A stretch of DNA of 11,814 nt from Desulfobacca acetoxidans (GCA_022736495.1 DZCR01000106.1:1-11814); one strand, 5' to 3'. Positions 1-8,179 are shown, counted from the stretch's first letter. Made by a program: numbers and translations. The notes: generated from the letters alone by a model not told the origin.

Positions 1-14
1 ACACCCCCATGCCG

Positions 15-263
15 CTATTTAGCGAAGAAAAACCTATGGATGAGTTCGTTGAACAAGAAGCAAAAAACCTGCTTGAAAACCTCCGACACCGGCTGCCCCT
101 TGGCGTTTTTGCGTATAGAGCCGAAAAGACGTTCCAAGACCGGATAAATTGCGATGTTTCGGAGATATCGGACCAAAAGGCTCAGCCCGCCCCGGGAGGT
201 CAAGGTGTCAGAGGTTGCTTCAACTCCATCAATAACGTTGCCTTTTTCATTTCTACCAGCCAT
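15..263 (-). pseudogene. IS1380-family transposase, N-terminal remnant
   Basis: The 82-residue frame reads like the start of IS1380-type DDE transposases. An acidic/polar leader is followed by a TLTSRGGLSLLVRYL segment, then LERLFGSIRKNAKGQPVSE and a phenylalanine-rich FKQVFCF stretch at about residues 63-69. In the family the next segment is the 'DGT' region and about 350 more residues with the catalytic triad. Here the similarity fades after residue 70 and a stop follows at 15-17, so no catalytic residue is present in this frame. A shifted frame may continue the family pattern towards the window start, which would make this a frameshifted copy; the cut at base 1 prevents a decision. The ATG at 263 has no close Shine-Dalgarno. 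Family assignment is from recalled sequence pattern; non-function is inferred. Confidence 0.55.
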
Positions 264-318
264 AGTAGCGCTTGCGACAACCTTTCACCTATTGGGTTTG
301 GCTGAGCAAAAGGGGAAG

Positions 319-347
319 AACATATTAACCTATAATATCAATATGTT
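319..347. repeat. Perfect 8-bp inverted repeat around a TATAAT box
   Basis: AACATATT at 319-326 and its exact complement AATATGTT at 340-347 are separated by 13 bases that contain TATAAT (331-336). The element sits in the AT-rich spacer between the transposase remnant and the glycosyltransferase gene. It could be an operator over a promoter (-10 at 331-336), but no convincing -35 lies 16-18 bases upstream. It could also belong to the insertion-sequence end. The rest of the 264-455 spacer shows no gene. Confidence 0.4.
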
Positions 348-455
348 ACCATACTTAAAAATAACTTGCAAGTAATAAATCGTTCACTTTAGGGTTATAT
401 TAAAAGAGATCTTAATGATGACAACCTCTAACCTTAACAAAGGGATATCTCTTTG

Positions 456-1372
456 ATGAAAAAGATCGAATCCGGCAAAGATTGCCAAACAAACGGAACA
501 AGAGAAAAAGGGGTTTCAATCATTATTCCGGTTTTTAACGAAGAATGGTCCATTGCTACCACTTTGGAGGCGATTGATGAGCACTTAATAAAAATCGCAA
601 TACCCTTTGAATTGATTGTAGTAAACGATGGGTCCACGGATAGCACTTCAAAAATTCTTCATGATCTGCAACTCCGGTTTCAAAACCTTGTTATCATCGA
701 ACATGAAGAAAATCTGGGCTATGGCGCCGCCCTCAAGACCGGCATCGTGGCCGGCAGCTTCGATAAGGTGCTGATCATCGACGCAGACCAGACCTATCCA
801 ATCCAAGAGATTCACCAACTAATTAAGCTATCTGAAGATTTTGACATGGTGGTAGGCAGTCGGGTGGGGGCCGAGGTTCACAACTCTTTTTTTCGTTGCC
901 GGCAAAATTCATCTTGACCAAACTGGCTGAGTTCCTCTCCAACCGGCGCATTCCCGATCTTAATTCGGGGTTCCGGGTCTTTCGCAAGGAGATCGCCCAA
1001 AACTGGTTCCATATGCTACCAGATGGTTTCTCTTTTACCAGCACCCTGACCATCATTGCCTTCCATAAAGGCTATCGAACCAAGTACCTCCCCATTAACT
1101 ACTTCAAGAGAAAGGGGAAGTCCAAGATCAGGCCACTCAGGGATACTCTTAACTTCCTCCAACTAATTTTAAGAACCATCCTCTATGTCAACCCCTTGCG
1201 CATATTCATCCCGGCCAGCCTGTTCTTCTTCGCCCTGAGCCTATCGCTCTTTGCCATCAGGGTAGCCTTTGGCCGAGCCTTTCTGGTAACCATTATCATC
1301 ACCTTTATCTGTGGTTTTGAACTCCTCGTAGTCGGGATGCTGGCTGACCTTATTGATAAAAGATTGCGATAG
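456..1372 (+). pseudogene. GT2 polyprenyl-phosphate glycosyltransferase (DPM1-like), frameshifted
   Basis: Two adjoining frames (456-917 and about 890-1372) together encode one family 2 glycosyltransferase of about 305 residues. The first holds the GT-A fold: VSIIIPVFNEE at residues 20-30, VVNDGSTD with Asp58, the NLGYGAAL loop, and the metal-binding IDADQ (Asp109/Asp111). The second continues with the PAKFILTKLAEFLS and LNSGFRVFRK segments typical of dolichol/undecaprenyl-phosphate sugar transferases, then two membrane helices near the C-terminus. Such enzymes move a sugar from a nucleotide donor to a polyprenyl phosphate on the cytoplasmic face. The frames join at seven T's (887-893); one added T, or a -1 slip, restores NSFFSLPAKF. 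I chose ATG 456 over TTG 453; an AAAGGG lies about 11 bases upstream. It may be a true pseudogene, a homopolymer sequencing error, or expressed by slippage. Confidence 0.8.
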
Positions 1373-1472
1373 ACCTGGGGCTGTTATCCGGGTCTTTATT
1401 ACCGGCAAATTGCCTTATAGACCCCCGCACTGGCGGCAGAGACAAGGGGCCGGAAAAATCGGAGAAGTGGCT

Positions 1473-3014
1473 ATGATTCGCAGGCATGACCAGAAGGTGG
1501 ATGTCTTATTCGTCAATCCGCCTTCCCCGGATGGGTTTATTTACATCCGGGACATCAACCGCCATGGGCGATCTTCATGGGAGCGCATGATCTGGCCGCA
1601 AACTTCCCTGGCCTATTTGGCCGCAGTAGCCAATAAGCTGGGGTTGACTGTCGACATCGTGGACTGCATTGCGGAAGAGATATCCTGGCCCCAGTTTGAA
1701 GAGATATTACGAAGGTGCCGTCCAGGCTTCTGTTTCAGTAATATTATTTCGGTCACCTATAGTAATGATGTGCGGGCCTTGAGGCGGGCCAAAGACATCT
1801 CCCATGCCATTACAGTCGGTATGGGGCCGCACCTGACGAATGCCCCCGAGCGTTCCTTGCGAGAAGCCGAAGGCCTGGATTTCATCATTCGCCACGAAGC
1901 CGAAGATACCCTGAAAGAATTGCTGGAAGTATTAAAACAAGAGAGCGCCCCCTCAGAAAAAAGACTTAAGAAAATTAAGGGCCTGGCCTTCGTGCCCGCT
2001 CGCATCATCCCGGGCGGGGCTCAAACCCCGGTAATTACCGAGCAGCGTCCCTTCATCGACGATCTGGACAGCTTGCCCTGGCCCCGGCACGATCTTTTGC
2101 CTTTAGAGAAATACTGGTCGCCTTACTTCGGGCATTATACCTTTGTAGAAGCTTCTCGAGGCTGTGCCTACCGGTGTATCTTCTGCCGCCAGGCGGTTAT
2201 GTGGCAATGGAAATACCGTCGGCGGAACGGGATGGCCATTGCCCGGGAGGCCCTATACGTTCACTCTCTGGGAGTAGATACCATTCTGTTTCACGCAGAT
2301 ACCTTTACCCTGGACCAAAACCTCGTGGAAGAACTCTGCGACAGTCTCATTGAGGCCGGCACCCCCTTTCGCTGGGCCTGCAACACCCATATTAAAAATC
2401 TCTATGAGAAACCCGAACTGGTCCATAAGATGAAACGTGCCGGCTGTTGGATGATCGCCATCGGCATCGAATCCGGGGACGACGAGATCCTTAAGACGAT
2501 TAAGAAGCAAGCTACCACGGCAGAAGCGGCGTCAGTGGTCGGAATGATCGACGCTGCGGGAATCGAGGCCTGGGGATATTTTGTCCTCGGGTTTCCCAAC
2601 GAGACCAAAGAAAAACTGGAGAAAACCATCAATTTCGCCCTCTCCCTTCCTCTAAAAATAGCCAAGTTCGATATCGCCGCGCCTTATCCCGGCACGGAAT
2701 TTTATCAATATTGCGTAGAGCACGGCTACTTGAAGGCGGCGCATTATGAAGAATTTGACCAAAATGCCTCAGCGGTGGTTGAATATCCCTATTTATCCCG
2801 GGATGAGATCAAGGCGGCGGTTCGCCGGGCCAACCGGCGCTTTTACTTACGGCCCAAGGTGCTGATCAGATTGCTCCAAGCGATATTCCTTACCACGGGT
2901 TTTCGAACTCTATTCCTCATCCTACGTGATCAGCTCCGCCTGCTCTATTCTGGCCACCGGGTGCGCCGGGATGCCACCGTCCGCGGTCTCGAAGGAGCGA
3001 ACCCGCGTGTCTGA
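1473..3014 (+). CDS. B12-binding domain radical SAM protein
   Basis: The 513-residue product has the two-domain layout of class B (cobalamin-binding) radical SAM enzymes. An N-terminal Rossmann-like region (about 9-150: VDVLFVNPP, PQTSLAYLAAVANKLG, then GMGPHLTNAPE) fits a B12-binding fold but shows no DxHxxG, so the cobalamin would bind base-off without a protein histidine. The radical SAM core begins at EASRGCAYRCIFC, whose Cys231, Cys235 and Cys238 form the CxxxCxxC ligand set of the 4Fe-4S cluster. GIESGDDEIL and FVLGFPNET are further core motifs. Family members often methylate unreactive carbons or rearrange lipids and secondary metabolites; the substrate here is unknown. I chose ATG 1473 (GGAG at 1461-1464) over longer in-frame starts back to 1353, whose extra residues do not resemble the family. 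The end overlaps the next gene by 8 bases, implying translational coupling. Confidence 0.85.
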   Translation: MIRRHDQKVDVLFVNPPSPDGFIYIRDINRHGRSSWERMIWPQTSLAYLAAVANKLGLTVDIVDCIAEEISWPQFEEILRRCRPGFCFSNIISVTYSNDVRALRRAKDISHAITVGMGPHLTNAPERSLREAEGLDFIIRHEAEDTLKELLEVLKQESAPSEKRLKKIKGLAFVPARIIPGGAQTPVITEQRPFIDDLDSLPWPRHDLLPLEKYWSPYFGHYTFVEASRGCAYRCIFCRQAVMWQWKYRRRNGMAIAREALYVHSLGVDTILFHADTFTLDQNLVEELCDSLIEAGTPFRWACNTHIKNLYEKPELVHKMKRAGCWMIAIGIESGDDEILKTIKKQATTAEAASVVGMIDAAGIEAWGYFVLGFPNETKEKLEKTINFALSLPLKIAKFDIAAPYPGTEFYQYCVEHGYLKAAHYEEFDQNASAVVEYPYLSRDEIKAAVRRANRRFYLRPKVLIRLLQAIFLTTGFRTLFLILRDQLRLLYSGHRVRRDATVRGLEGANPRV

Positions 3015-3780
3015 TAGTCACCGCCAGTATCTTGAGGAGCAGATCGAGCTCCATCGCAAGCTCAGGGAAGTTTATCAGGATAAGCGTTACGCTCCAGCCT
3101 ACTCCAAGCTGTACCAAGATTACTGGAACCACACTTTATGCCAGGTTGGCCATCTTCCCGCCGGCTCTCGGGTCGTGGATTTTGGCTGCGGTACGGGAAT
3201 CTTGTTCCCTGAGCTGACGGCGCGGGGCTATCGAGTCGTAGGCCTTGATTTGAGCCTGGATATGTTGCAGGCCGGATCCGAGAGTCCCGATGTTTCCCTG
3301 GTCTGCGGTGACGGCTGTTTCCTGCCCTTTGCCGGCGCCAGTTTTGACGCGGTGTTTTGCCGCGGCTCGATTCACCATGTTCCCGACCTGCAGCGGGCCT
3401 TCCAGGAAATTGTCCGAGTCCTCAAACCGGGTGGGTACTTGATATTTTCCGAACCTTCCAATGACTCCCCGTTAAATCGTCTGGCCCGGCGCATTATGTA
3501 CTTACACAGCGGCGAGTTTCACGAAGAGGACGAAGGCCTTCGGCGGCAGCCCATCCTCGGGCTCTTATCATCTCTGGGCGTTAAGGTAGATTACTCCCGG
3601 GGCTTCGGCTTTCTGGCTTACACTCTTGCCGGTTTCCCCGATAAAATAGGGGTGCTCGGAAAAGTGCCGGGCAATTGCTTCATTACCCGTTTTCTCATCG
3701 GGGTTGACGTAGTCCTGCAATCCTTGCCAATAATTCACCGGCTGGCTCTCCATTGGATAGTAAGAGCTAGGAAAGATTAA
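3007..3780 (+). CDS. Class I SAM-dependent methyltransferase
   Basis: The product (257 residues) is a Rossmann-fold methyltransferase of the Methyltransf_11/UbiE type. Motif I is VVDFGCGTG (Asp58 to Gly64). The ribose-binding acidic residue follows in VVGLDLS, then CGDGCFLPFAGASFDAVFC (motifs II-III), a GSIHHV post-motif, and VLKPGGYLIFSEP (motif IV region). The C-terminal third is hydrophobic and may contact a membrane lipid substrate. GTG 3007 is chosen as start because AAGGAG at 2992-2997 is correctly spaced; a longer frame back to 2926 would overlap the radical SAM gene heavily and adds no family sequence. The overlap with the radical SAM gene and the 6-base gap to the next gene indicate one operon, so it probably methylates the same lipid or glycan. 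The substrate is not visible. Confidence 0.85.
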   Translation: MSDSHRQYLEEQIELHRKLREVYQDKRYAPAYSKLYQDYWNHTLCQVGHLPAGSRVVDFGCGTGILFPELTARGYRVVGLDLSLDMLQAGSESPDVSLVCGDGCFLPFAGASFDAVFCRGSIHHVPDLQRAFQEIVRVLKPGGYLIFSEPSNDSPLNRLARRIMYLHSGEFHEEDEGLRRQPILGLLSSLGVKVDYSRGFGFLAYTLAGFPDKIGVLGKVPGNCFITRFLIGVDVVLQSLPIIHRLALHWIVRARKD

Positions 3781-3786
3781 CCTAAA

Positions 3787-4722
3787 GTGACGTTCAGTTT
3801 CAAAGGCCGCATTTCCATCCTTTTGAGCTTCGCGGTCTCGGTCGGGCTCGTGGCCTGCCTGATCGCCCGGATGGATTTCACCCGGGTCATCCACCTGCTG
3901 CGGCAGGCACAGTGGCACTGGCTTGTTTTTGCTGTCTGCCTGGCAGGGCTCATCCCCCTTTGCGGCACCTGCCGCTGGGTGGGAGTATTGCGCGCCCAGG
4001 GCCAGATCAAATTCCCGGTCACGTTGGCCTGGCGGGCAGTAATGTTTTCCTACACGCTCAATTCCTTCCTTCCGTCAAAAACGGGAGATTTCGCCAAGGC
4101 TTTTTACTTCCGCAACTACGGCGGGATATCCCTGGGCCTGGGCGCCGTTATCCTGGAGCGCCTATCGGACCTCTTAATCTTGGGGGCTCTCGGGATAACT
4201 GGGGGTCTCCTGAGTCTAACTTTTTGGGGAATCGCCGTGGGGGCGGTCCTCTTTTTTGGGAGCGCCTTGACCTTCACCGTTATCCTTTTTATTAAGGAAA
4301 TCAAATTTCCTCTGCCGGAAGGCTGGCAGGCAAAGTCGGCCGAATGGTCCCGGCTGTTCCGCCAATGGCTAAAAAAGCCCAGCTCCGTGGGCCTGACCTT
4401 AGGAGGCTCATTGTCCAATTGGGGTCTTGCCGGGCTCATCGTTTGCAGCCTAGCCACTTCTTTAACCGGCTCAACCGACTGGGGATATTTGCTGGCTATC
4501 TTTCCCCTGGCCGTTCTGGCTGGACTGGTTCCCGTCACCGTCGGCGGCCTGGGTACCCGAGATTCGGCCTTCGTCATCCTACTGACCGGGCATCTCACCA
4601 CCGAGGGCGCTACCTTGGTAGCTTTGGGTTACACGGTCCTGGCGTACTGGATGGTAGGGCTTTTGGGATTGCCAGTGGCGCTCCGGGAGATTGTTGCCTT
4701 TCTCCGGAGTCGTTCCGGATAA
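3787..4722 (+). CDS. UPF0104 / LPG-synthase-type transmembrane protein
   Basis: The 311-residue product is a multi-pass inner-membrane protein of the LPG_synthase_TM family (UPF0104, relatives of the MprF flippase domain and AglD). It has about seven to eight hydrophobic helices. The family signatures are present: the acidic-basic pair in AVILERLSDLLIL (Glu124-Arg125), SFLPSKTGDFAKAFYFR with its TGD/K pattern, and VPVTVGGLGTRDSAFV (Gly253-Gly256), where most relatives have GGLGxRE. Known members flip or synthesise lysyl-lipids or act in glycolipid export; family membership alone does not fix the reaction. GTG 3787 is used as start with AGGAAAG at 3769-3775; it follows the methyltransferase stop by 6 bases. 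In this cluster it may move or modify the lipid-linked product. Confidence 0.8.
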   Translation: MTFSFKGRISILLSFAVSVGLVACLIARMDFTRVIHLLRQAQWHWLVFAVCLAGLIPLCGTCRWVGVLRAQGQIKFPVTLAWRAVMFSYTLNSFLPSKTGDFAKAFYFRNYGGISLGLGAVILERLSDLLILGALGITGGLLSLTFWGIAVGAVLFFGSALTFTVILFIKEIKFPLPEGWQAKSAEWSRLFRQWLKKPSSVGLTLGGSLSNWGLAGLIVCSLATSLTGSTDWGYLLAIFPLAVLAGLVPVTVGGLGTRDSAFVILLTGHLTTEGATLVALGYTVLAYWMVGLLGLPVALREIVAFLRSRSG

Positions 4723-4848
4723 GGTTGGCGCCCGGGGTGAGGGCTTGCTGGCGCTCCTCTTGCATAGCGGCTAAAGGTAAAAGGCTTTCCCAGGGGTGAA
4801 ACTGGCAAAGAGAATATCTGACTAGCTGAACCCAGAGGATGTGGGAAA

Positions 4849-6552
4849 ATGTACGAGAACTTGCCGGATGCCCCGATCCGGGTCGATCTGCTCGCCTCCT
4901 TGGAGATGGTCCTCATCTTCGCGGCCTTGGGTCTGGCTTTCTTTTTCACTGAGAAGATTGTTCCTGTCTGGCGGAAATTCCTGCGCGGCCTGGAAACCTT
5001 GGCCCGGAGGCCAAAGCTTTCGGTCCTGCTGGTGGGGCTGCTGGCCTTTTGCGGCAGCATGACCGTTAGCTTTCTGCTCCCCTTTCCCCAGCCTTCAGTC
5101 CAAGATGAATTCGGCTATTTGCTGGCCGCCGACACCTTTGCCCATGGGCGCCTGACCAATCCTCCTCACCCTTTATGGCGGCACTTCGAGAGCATCCATG
5201 TTATCCAGCAGCCCACGTATGCCTCCAAATATCAACCCGCCCAGGGGTTGGTCCTGGCTTTGGGTCAGGTGGCCGGCGGCCACCCGGTGGTTGGCGTCTG
5301 GCTGGGCGTGGCCCTGGCCTGTGCCAGTATCTGTTGGATGTTACAGGGGTGGGTGCCCCGGCACTGGGCTCTCCTCGGGGGACTCATTGCCGCCTTGAAC
5401 CTGGGATTTTTTGGATATTGGGCTCAGGAATACTGGGGCGGGGCAATAGCCGCCACCGGAGGCGCACTCCTCTTTGGAGGCTTGCGTCGCTTGCTGCGGC
5501 GGCCTACCCGGGGGAACTCGGTTATCATGGCGTTCGGCCTGGTAATTCTAGCCAATAGTCGCCCCTTTGAGGGATTGCTGGTGGCGTTGCCTGCCGCGGC
5601 GGTAATCCTGGTCGCAATGGTTCGCGCCGGGGCCCGATCACTGAAGCCGTGGATCATCCGGGTGATATTTCCTGTGGTTGCCGTGATTTTATTGGCAGGC
5701 CTGTGGATGGCGTACTACAATTTTCGGGTCACCGGCTCCCCCTTGCGGCTGCCGTACCAGGTCTATGAAAGCCGCTACCCTTCAACGCCGATATTTTTGT
5801 GGTCAAAGAAACCCCCGGCTCAGGATTCCTCAGTTCCACAGATTTTTCGCGACTTGCAGCAGGTCTTTTTGCAAAGACAACGCAACATGCATGAGATCAA
5901 AGGATTTATTAGCCAGAAGGCTCCGGATCTTTGGAATATATTATTCTTCTATTTTCGCTACGTCTTTCTGATTCCGCTCATAATGCTGCCGCAGGTGTTC
6001 CGGAACAGGTGGAACGCCCTGGCTGGGCTCATTATCGGTCTGGTGGTTGGGATGATACTTCTGGAAACCCAGAGTTACCCTCGGAAATTGGCTCCGGCCG
6101 CCTGCCTCATGGTCCTGCTGGCAGTCCAGTCTCTGCGGCATCTACAATTCTGTTGCTGGCGCGGCAGGCCCGTGGGAAGCTCCTTAACCGCCTTATTGGT
6201 GGCAGTTTTTGGATTTTCGGTTTTAATTTCTTCCCTGCCGTTCTTCTACGCTACCCCCTGGCCGGCCAGCCAGCAACGCGCCGAACTGGAGACCCGGTTA
6301 GCTAAAGATTCAGGCCGCCATGTCATTTTAGTGAGCCCTAGTTCCACCTATTGGGGATATCCTTATTTTTCCTGGGTTTATAATCGGGCGGACATCGATG
6401 CGTCAAAGGTCATCTGGGCCTGGGACCTGAATGAGGAACAGAACCAAAAATTATGTCAATATTACCAAGGCCGCAAAATTTGGCTGTTGGAGTTCGGCTG
6501 CGGGATTACGGGCCGGGCCAGTCTTCAGCCTTATACTCCGAGCCCTGACTGA
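4849..6552 (+). CDS. Multi-pass membrane glycosyltransferase-like protein (GT-C, ArnT/PMT-type)
   Basis: The 567-residue product has about ten to twelve hydrophobic helices and a short soluble tail. The first large extracytoplasmic loop carries SVQDEFGYLLAADTFAHG (Asp86-Glu87) followed by a His- and Pro-rich stretch and QQPTYASKYQPAQG. In GT-C enzymes, which transfer sugars from polyprenyl-phosphate donors on the outer membrane face, catalytic acidic residues lie in this same first loop, and the arrangement resembles PMT/RgtA-like proteins. ATG 4849 follows GAGG (4835-4838); another ATG at 4841 lies in a frame without family sequence. A 126-bp gap separates it from the UPF0104 gene, so it may have its own promoter. 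It would be the natural user of a polyprenyl-P-sugar made by the GT2 gene at 456-1372. Donor and acceptor are unknown. Confidence 0.75.
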   Translation: MYENLPDAPIRVDLLASLEMVLIFAALGLAFFFTEKIVPVWRKFLRGLETLARRPKLSVLLVGLLAFCGSMTVSFLLPFPQPSVQDEFGYLLAADTFAHGRLTNPPHPLWRHFESIHVIQQPTYASKYQPAQGLVLALGQVAGGHPVVGVWLGVALACASICWMLQGWVPRHWALLGGLIAALNLGFFGYWAQEYWGGAIAATGGALLFGGLRRLLRRPTRGNSVIMAFGLVILANSRPFEGLLVALPAAAVILVAMVRAGARSLKPWIIRVIFPVVAVILLAGLWMAYYNFRVTGSPLRLPYQVYESRYPSTPIFLWSKKPPAQDSSVPQIFRDLQQVFLQRQRNMHEIKGFISQKAPDLWNILFFYFRYVFLIPLIMLPQVFRNRWNALAGLIIGLVVGMILLETQSYPRKLAPAACLMVLLAVQSLRHLQFCCWRGRPVGSSLTALLVAVFGFSVLISSLPFFYATPWPASQQRAELETRLAKDSGRHVILVSPSSTYWGYPYFSWVYNRADIDASKVIWAWDLNEEQNQKLCQYYQGRKIWLLEFGCGITGRASLQPYTPSPD

Positions 6553-6928
6553 AAAAGAAGCCCGGAGCCCACCTCGTGAATCGTGAATTTACAGATTTTA
6601 GCGCTCGGGTGAACTTGGCCACCTGGGTCCCCTGTTAAGCCTGCTTGCTGAAAGTCAACGTGCAGTTGCGCACGCTTTCCCTATAACACCAAGAGCGCTC
6701 GTGGCGCACTAGCTCCTATGTGCAAAGTCAAGCAGACATGGTGCCCCGGTGTTTTTTTAGAATCCAAACCAGTCTCCTATTCGTGGTTCCCGTTTGTTGG
6801 ATGGGACCGCAAGTAATTAATCCGGGGTATCCAAATAGGGCTGACAGACTTGCCAACGTGGTTGCCTGATAAAAGGCACTCACAGCTAGTGCTTCGCCAT
6901 GCCCTAAACCGGTTTGTCTTAACCTTTA
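6553..6928. other. Noncoding spacer downstream of the IS110 transposase
   Basis: No credible gene lies in these 376 bases between the GT-C gene and the transposase stop. The stretch is rich in inverted repeats: two nested sets at 6641-6735 and 6744-6827, small hairpins TGCCT/AGGCA (6863-6878) and GCACT/AGTGC (6876-6892), and a 10-bp palindrome AAACCGGTTT at 6906-6915. Some part of it must be the 3' end of the IS110 element. I could not place the exact end. Confidence 0.5.
6641..6827 (-). ncRNA. Candidate structured RNA (possible IS110 bridge RNA)
   Basis: Two stem-loop domains can be drawn. Domain A is closed by CTGCTTG (6641-6647) with CAAGCAG (6729-6735). It contains a hairpin GAAAG-TCAA bulge-CGTGC, loop AGTTGC, GCACG-CTTTC (6650-6679). 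Domain B is closed by CCCCGG (6744-6749) with CCGGGG (6822-6827). Nested inside are ATCCAA (6762-6767) with TTGGAT (6797-6802) and ACCA (6768-6771) with TGGT (6784-6787). IS110-family elements encode a bridge RNA with two internal loops that pair with target and donor DNA; in the IS1111 branch it lies downstream of the transposase gene, as here. The strand is inferred from that model. Single stems this short occur by chance; the nesting is the argument. Confidence 0.4.
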
Positions 6929-7987
6929 TCAAGCCGCACGTGAAAGCGCATAGGCCTGTTCGTCAAGCAACATTCGTCTCATGCGCAGCAGCAGGGTGCG
7001 AGCAATGGCCACAATGGCGCGCTTCCCGCCTGAACGAATTTTGATCCTTTCATACTTCTCGCGCATCACCTGATCTTTGGTAATCAGTTTCCATGAGGCT
7101 TCGACCAATATAGCCCGCAGGGTATTCTTGCCGATGCCGGTGATGCGGCCCATGCGCACCTTATCCGCACTGGAGTATTGGGACGGGGTTAAGCCCACGT
7201 AAGCCGCCAGTTGTTCGGCCCGTCGAAAACGGGATACGTCCTGTAGTTCCAGCAACAGTTCCATGGCAGAGATAACCCCAACCCCCGGGATGCTCTGCAA
7301 AATCTTTACCCGCTCCTGGTACAGCTCAGTCTCGGATAATTCCCGCAGCAGTTGGGTTTGTTTGTCGATCTGCGCACTTAAAAATTCATATTGCTCCAGC
7401 AGACGGTTGAAGCTTTCCTGCATCCAGCGGTCCCCAAACCTGATGCGGCGCAGAGTCTCGAAGTATATCTGGGTCCATCTGCCTCGTGGTTCTTCCAGAC
7501 GAATCCCGAAGAAACTCAGCTCTGCCTTGATGCGACTCTGGGTACGCACTCGGTCCCTGACCAACTGACGGCGGCGACGGATGACCTGCCGGTGGTAAAG
7601 TTCCTCCTCACTGGGCACCCACACCCGCTTCAACATCCCCTTGGCCAACAGATACGCCAGCTTACTGCTGTCCCGCCGATCAGTTTTGACCCGATTGCCG
7701 TACTCTTGGGGAACAAGACTTGGAGGAGTAACTATACAGGGGATGCCATGTTCCACCAGGCGGTCATGAAGCCGGAACCCAAAATATCCGGCTTCATAGA
7801 CCGCCTGCAGTTGATGTCCAACGTATCGAGCCAGTATGCGATGGAGAGACTCCCAGTTCCCTGCAATGCTGGCGCTGAACAACTCCAGGTCCACTGTCCG
7901 AATGGTTACGTGCCACCTGATTTTATGCAGGTCGATTCCGACAAATAAATCCTCTTCGCTTGTAACCTGATGCTTGGGTCGTCTCAT
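6929..7987 (-). CDS. IS110-family transposase (DEDD recombinase)
   Basis: The 352-residue product is complete. The N-terminal RuvC-like domain has FVGIDLHK (Asp19), VYEAGYFGF (Glu65) and KTDRRDSSKLA (Asp103, Asp106), the DEDD set. A coiled, basic middle region (about 130-225) precedes the C-terminal Transposase_20 domain: LQSIPGVGVISAMELLLEL, then AYVGLTPSQYSSADKVRMGRITG and KNTLRAILVEASW. The family's conserved serine is expected in the YSS segment (Ser272/Ser273), where an Ala replaces the usual following Gly. Known members excise and insert as circles, guided by an element-encoded bridge RNA, without long terminal repeats. The start ATG (7985-7987 on the plus strand) has an AGGAGG six bases upstream (7993-7998). 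The gene interrupts the space between the glycan cluster and the integrase and looks functional. Confidence 0.92.
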   Translation of the reverse strand: MRRPKHQVTSEEDLFVGIDLHKIRWHVTIRTVDLELFSASIAGNWESLHRILARYVGHQLQAVYEAGYFGFRLHDRLVEHGIPCIVTPPSLVPQEYGNRVKTDRRDSSKLAYLLAKGMLKRVWVPSEEELYHRQVIRRRRQLVRDRVRTQSRIKAELSFFGIRLEEPRGRWTQIYFETLRRIRFGDRWMQESFNRLLEQYEFLSAQIDKQTQLLRELSETELYQERVKILQSIPGVGVISAMELLLELQDVSRFRRAEQLAAYVGLTPSQYSSADKVRMGRITGIGKNTLRAILVEASWKLITKDQVMREKYERIKIRSGGKRAIVAIARTLLLRMRRMLLDEQAYALSRAA

Positions 7988-8003
7988 CGCAGCCTCCTAT
8001 CTT

Positions 8004-8039
8004 GATGTGGTGGGACTGGCCTGGATTCCCAGAATACCA
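8004..8039. repeat. Nested inverted repeat upstream of the IS110 transposase
   Basis: TGGTGG and its complement CCACCA enclose a smaller CTGG-ATTC-CCAG hairpin, about 20-50 bases upstream of the transposase start codon. This is the other flank of the IS110 element and could be a subterminal repeat, an operator or part of a leader RNA. The stems are short, so the evidence is weak. The remaining bases up to 8179 hold the left end of the element and the integrase leader; AAATT/AATTT (about 8105-8121) is a further small dyad. Confidence 0.35.
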
Positions 8040-8179
8040 CCAACCAATAGGGCAGACAGAGCTTTCCTTTGCATCATAGTTACTTGCCACTAGCAAAACT
8101 TAGCGAAATTCCTTAGAAATTTGTGATATCGTCTGTTCATCAGCATCAGCATGATGCCATCAAAAACTGGAGGTGGAGC

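Noticed and set aside
3568..4022. Minus-strand open frames opposite the methyltransferase and UPF0104 genes
   Set aside because: They are antisense shadows of well-supported genes with no ribosome site or family motif.
6610..6640. Similarity between about 6615-6635 and 8010-8030 as the two IS110 ends
   Set aside because: The match needs several gaps and is in direct orientation; it does not define ends.
7263..7948. Plus-strand open frames opposite the IS110 transposase
   Set aside because: The minus strand carries a complete DEDD transposase; the plus frames are composition artefacts.
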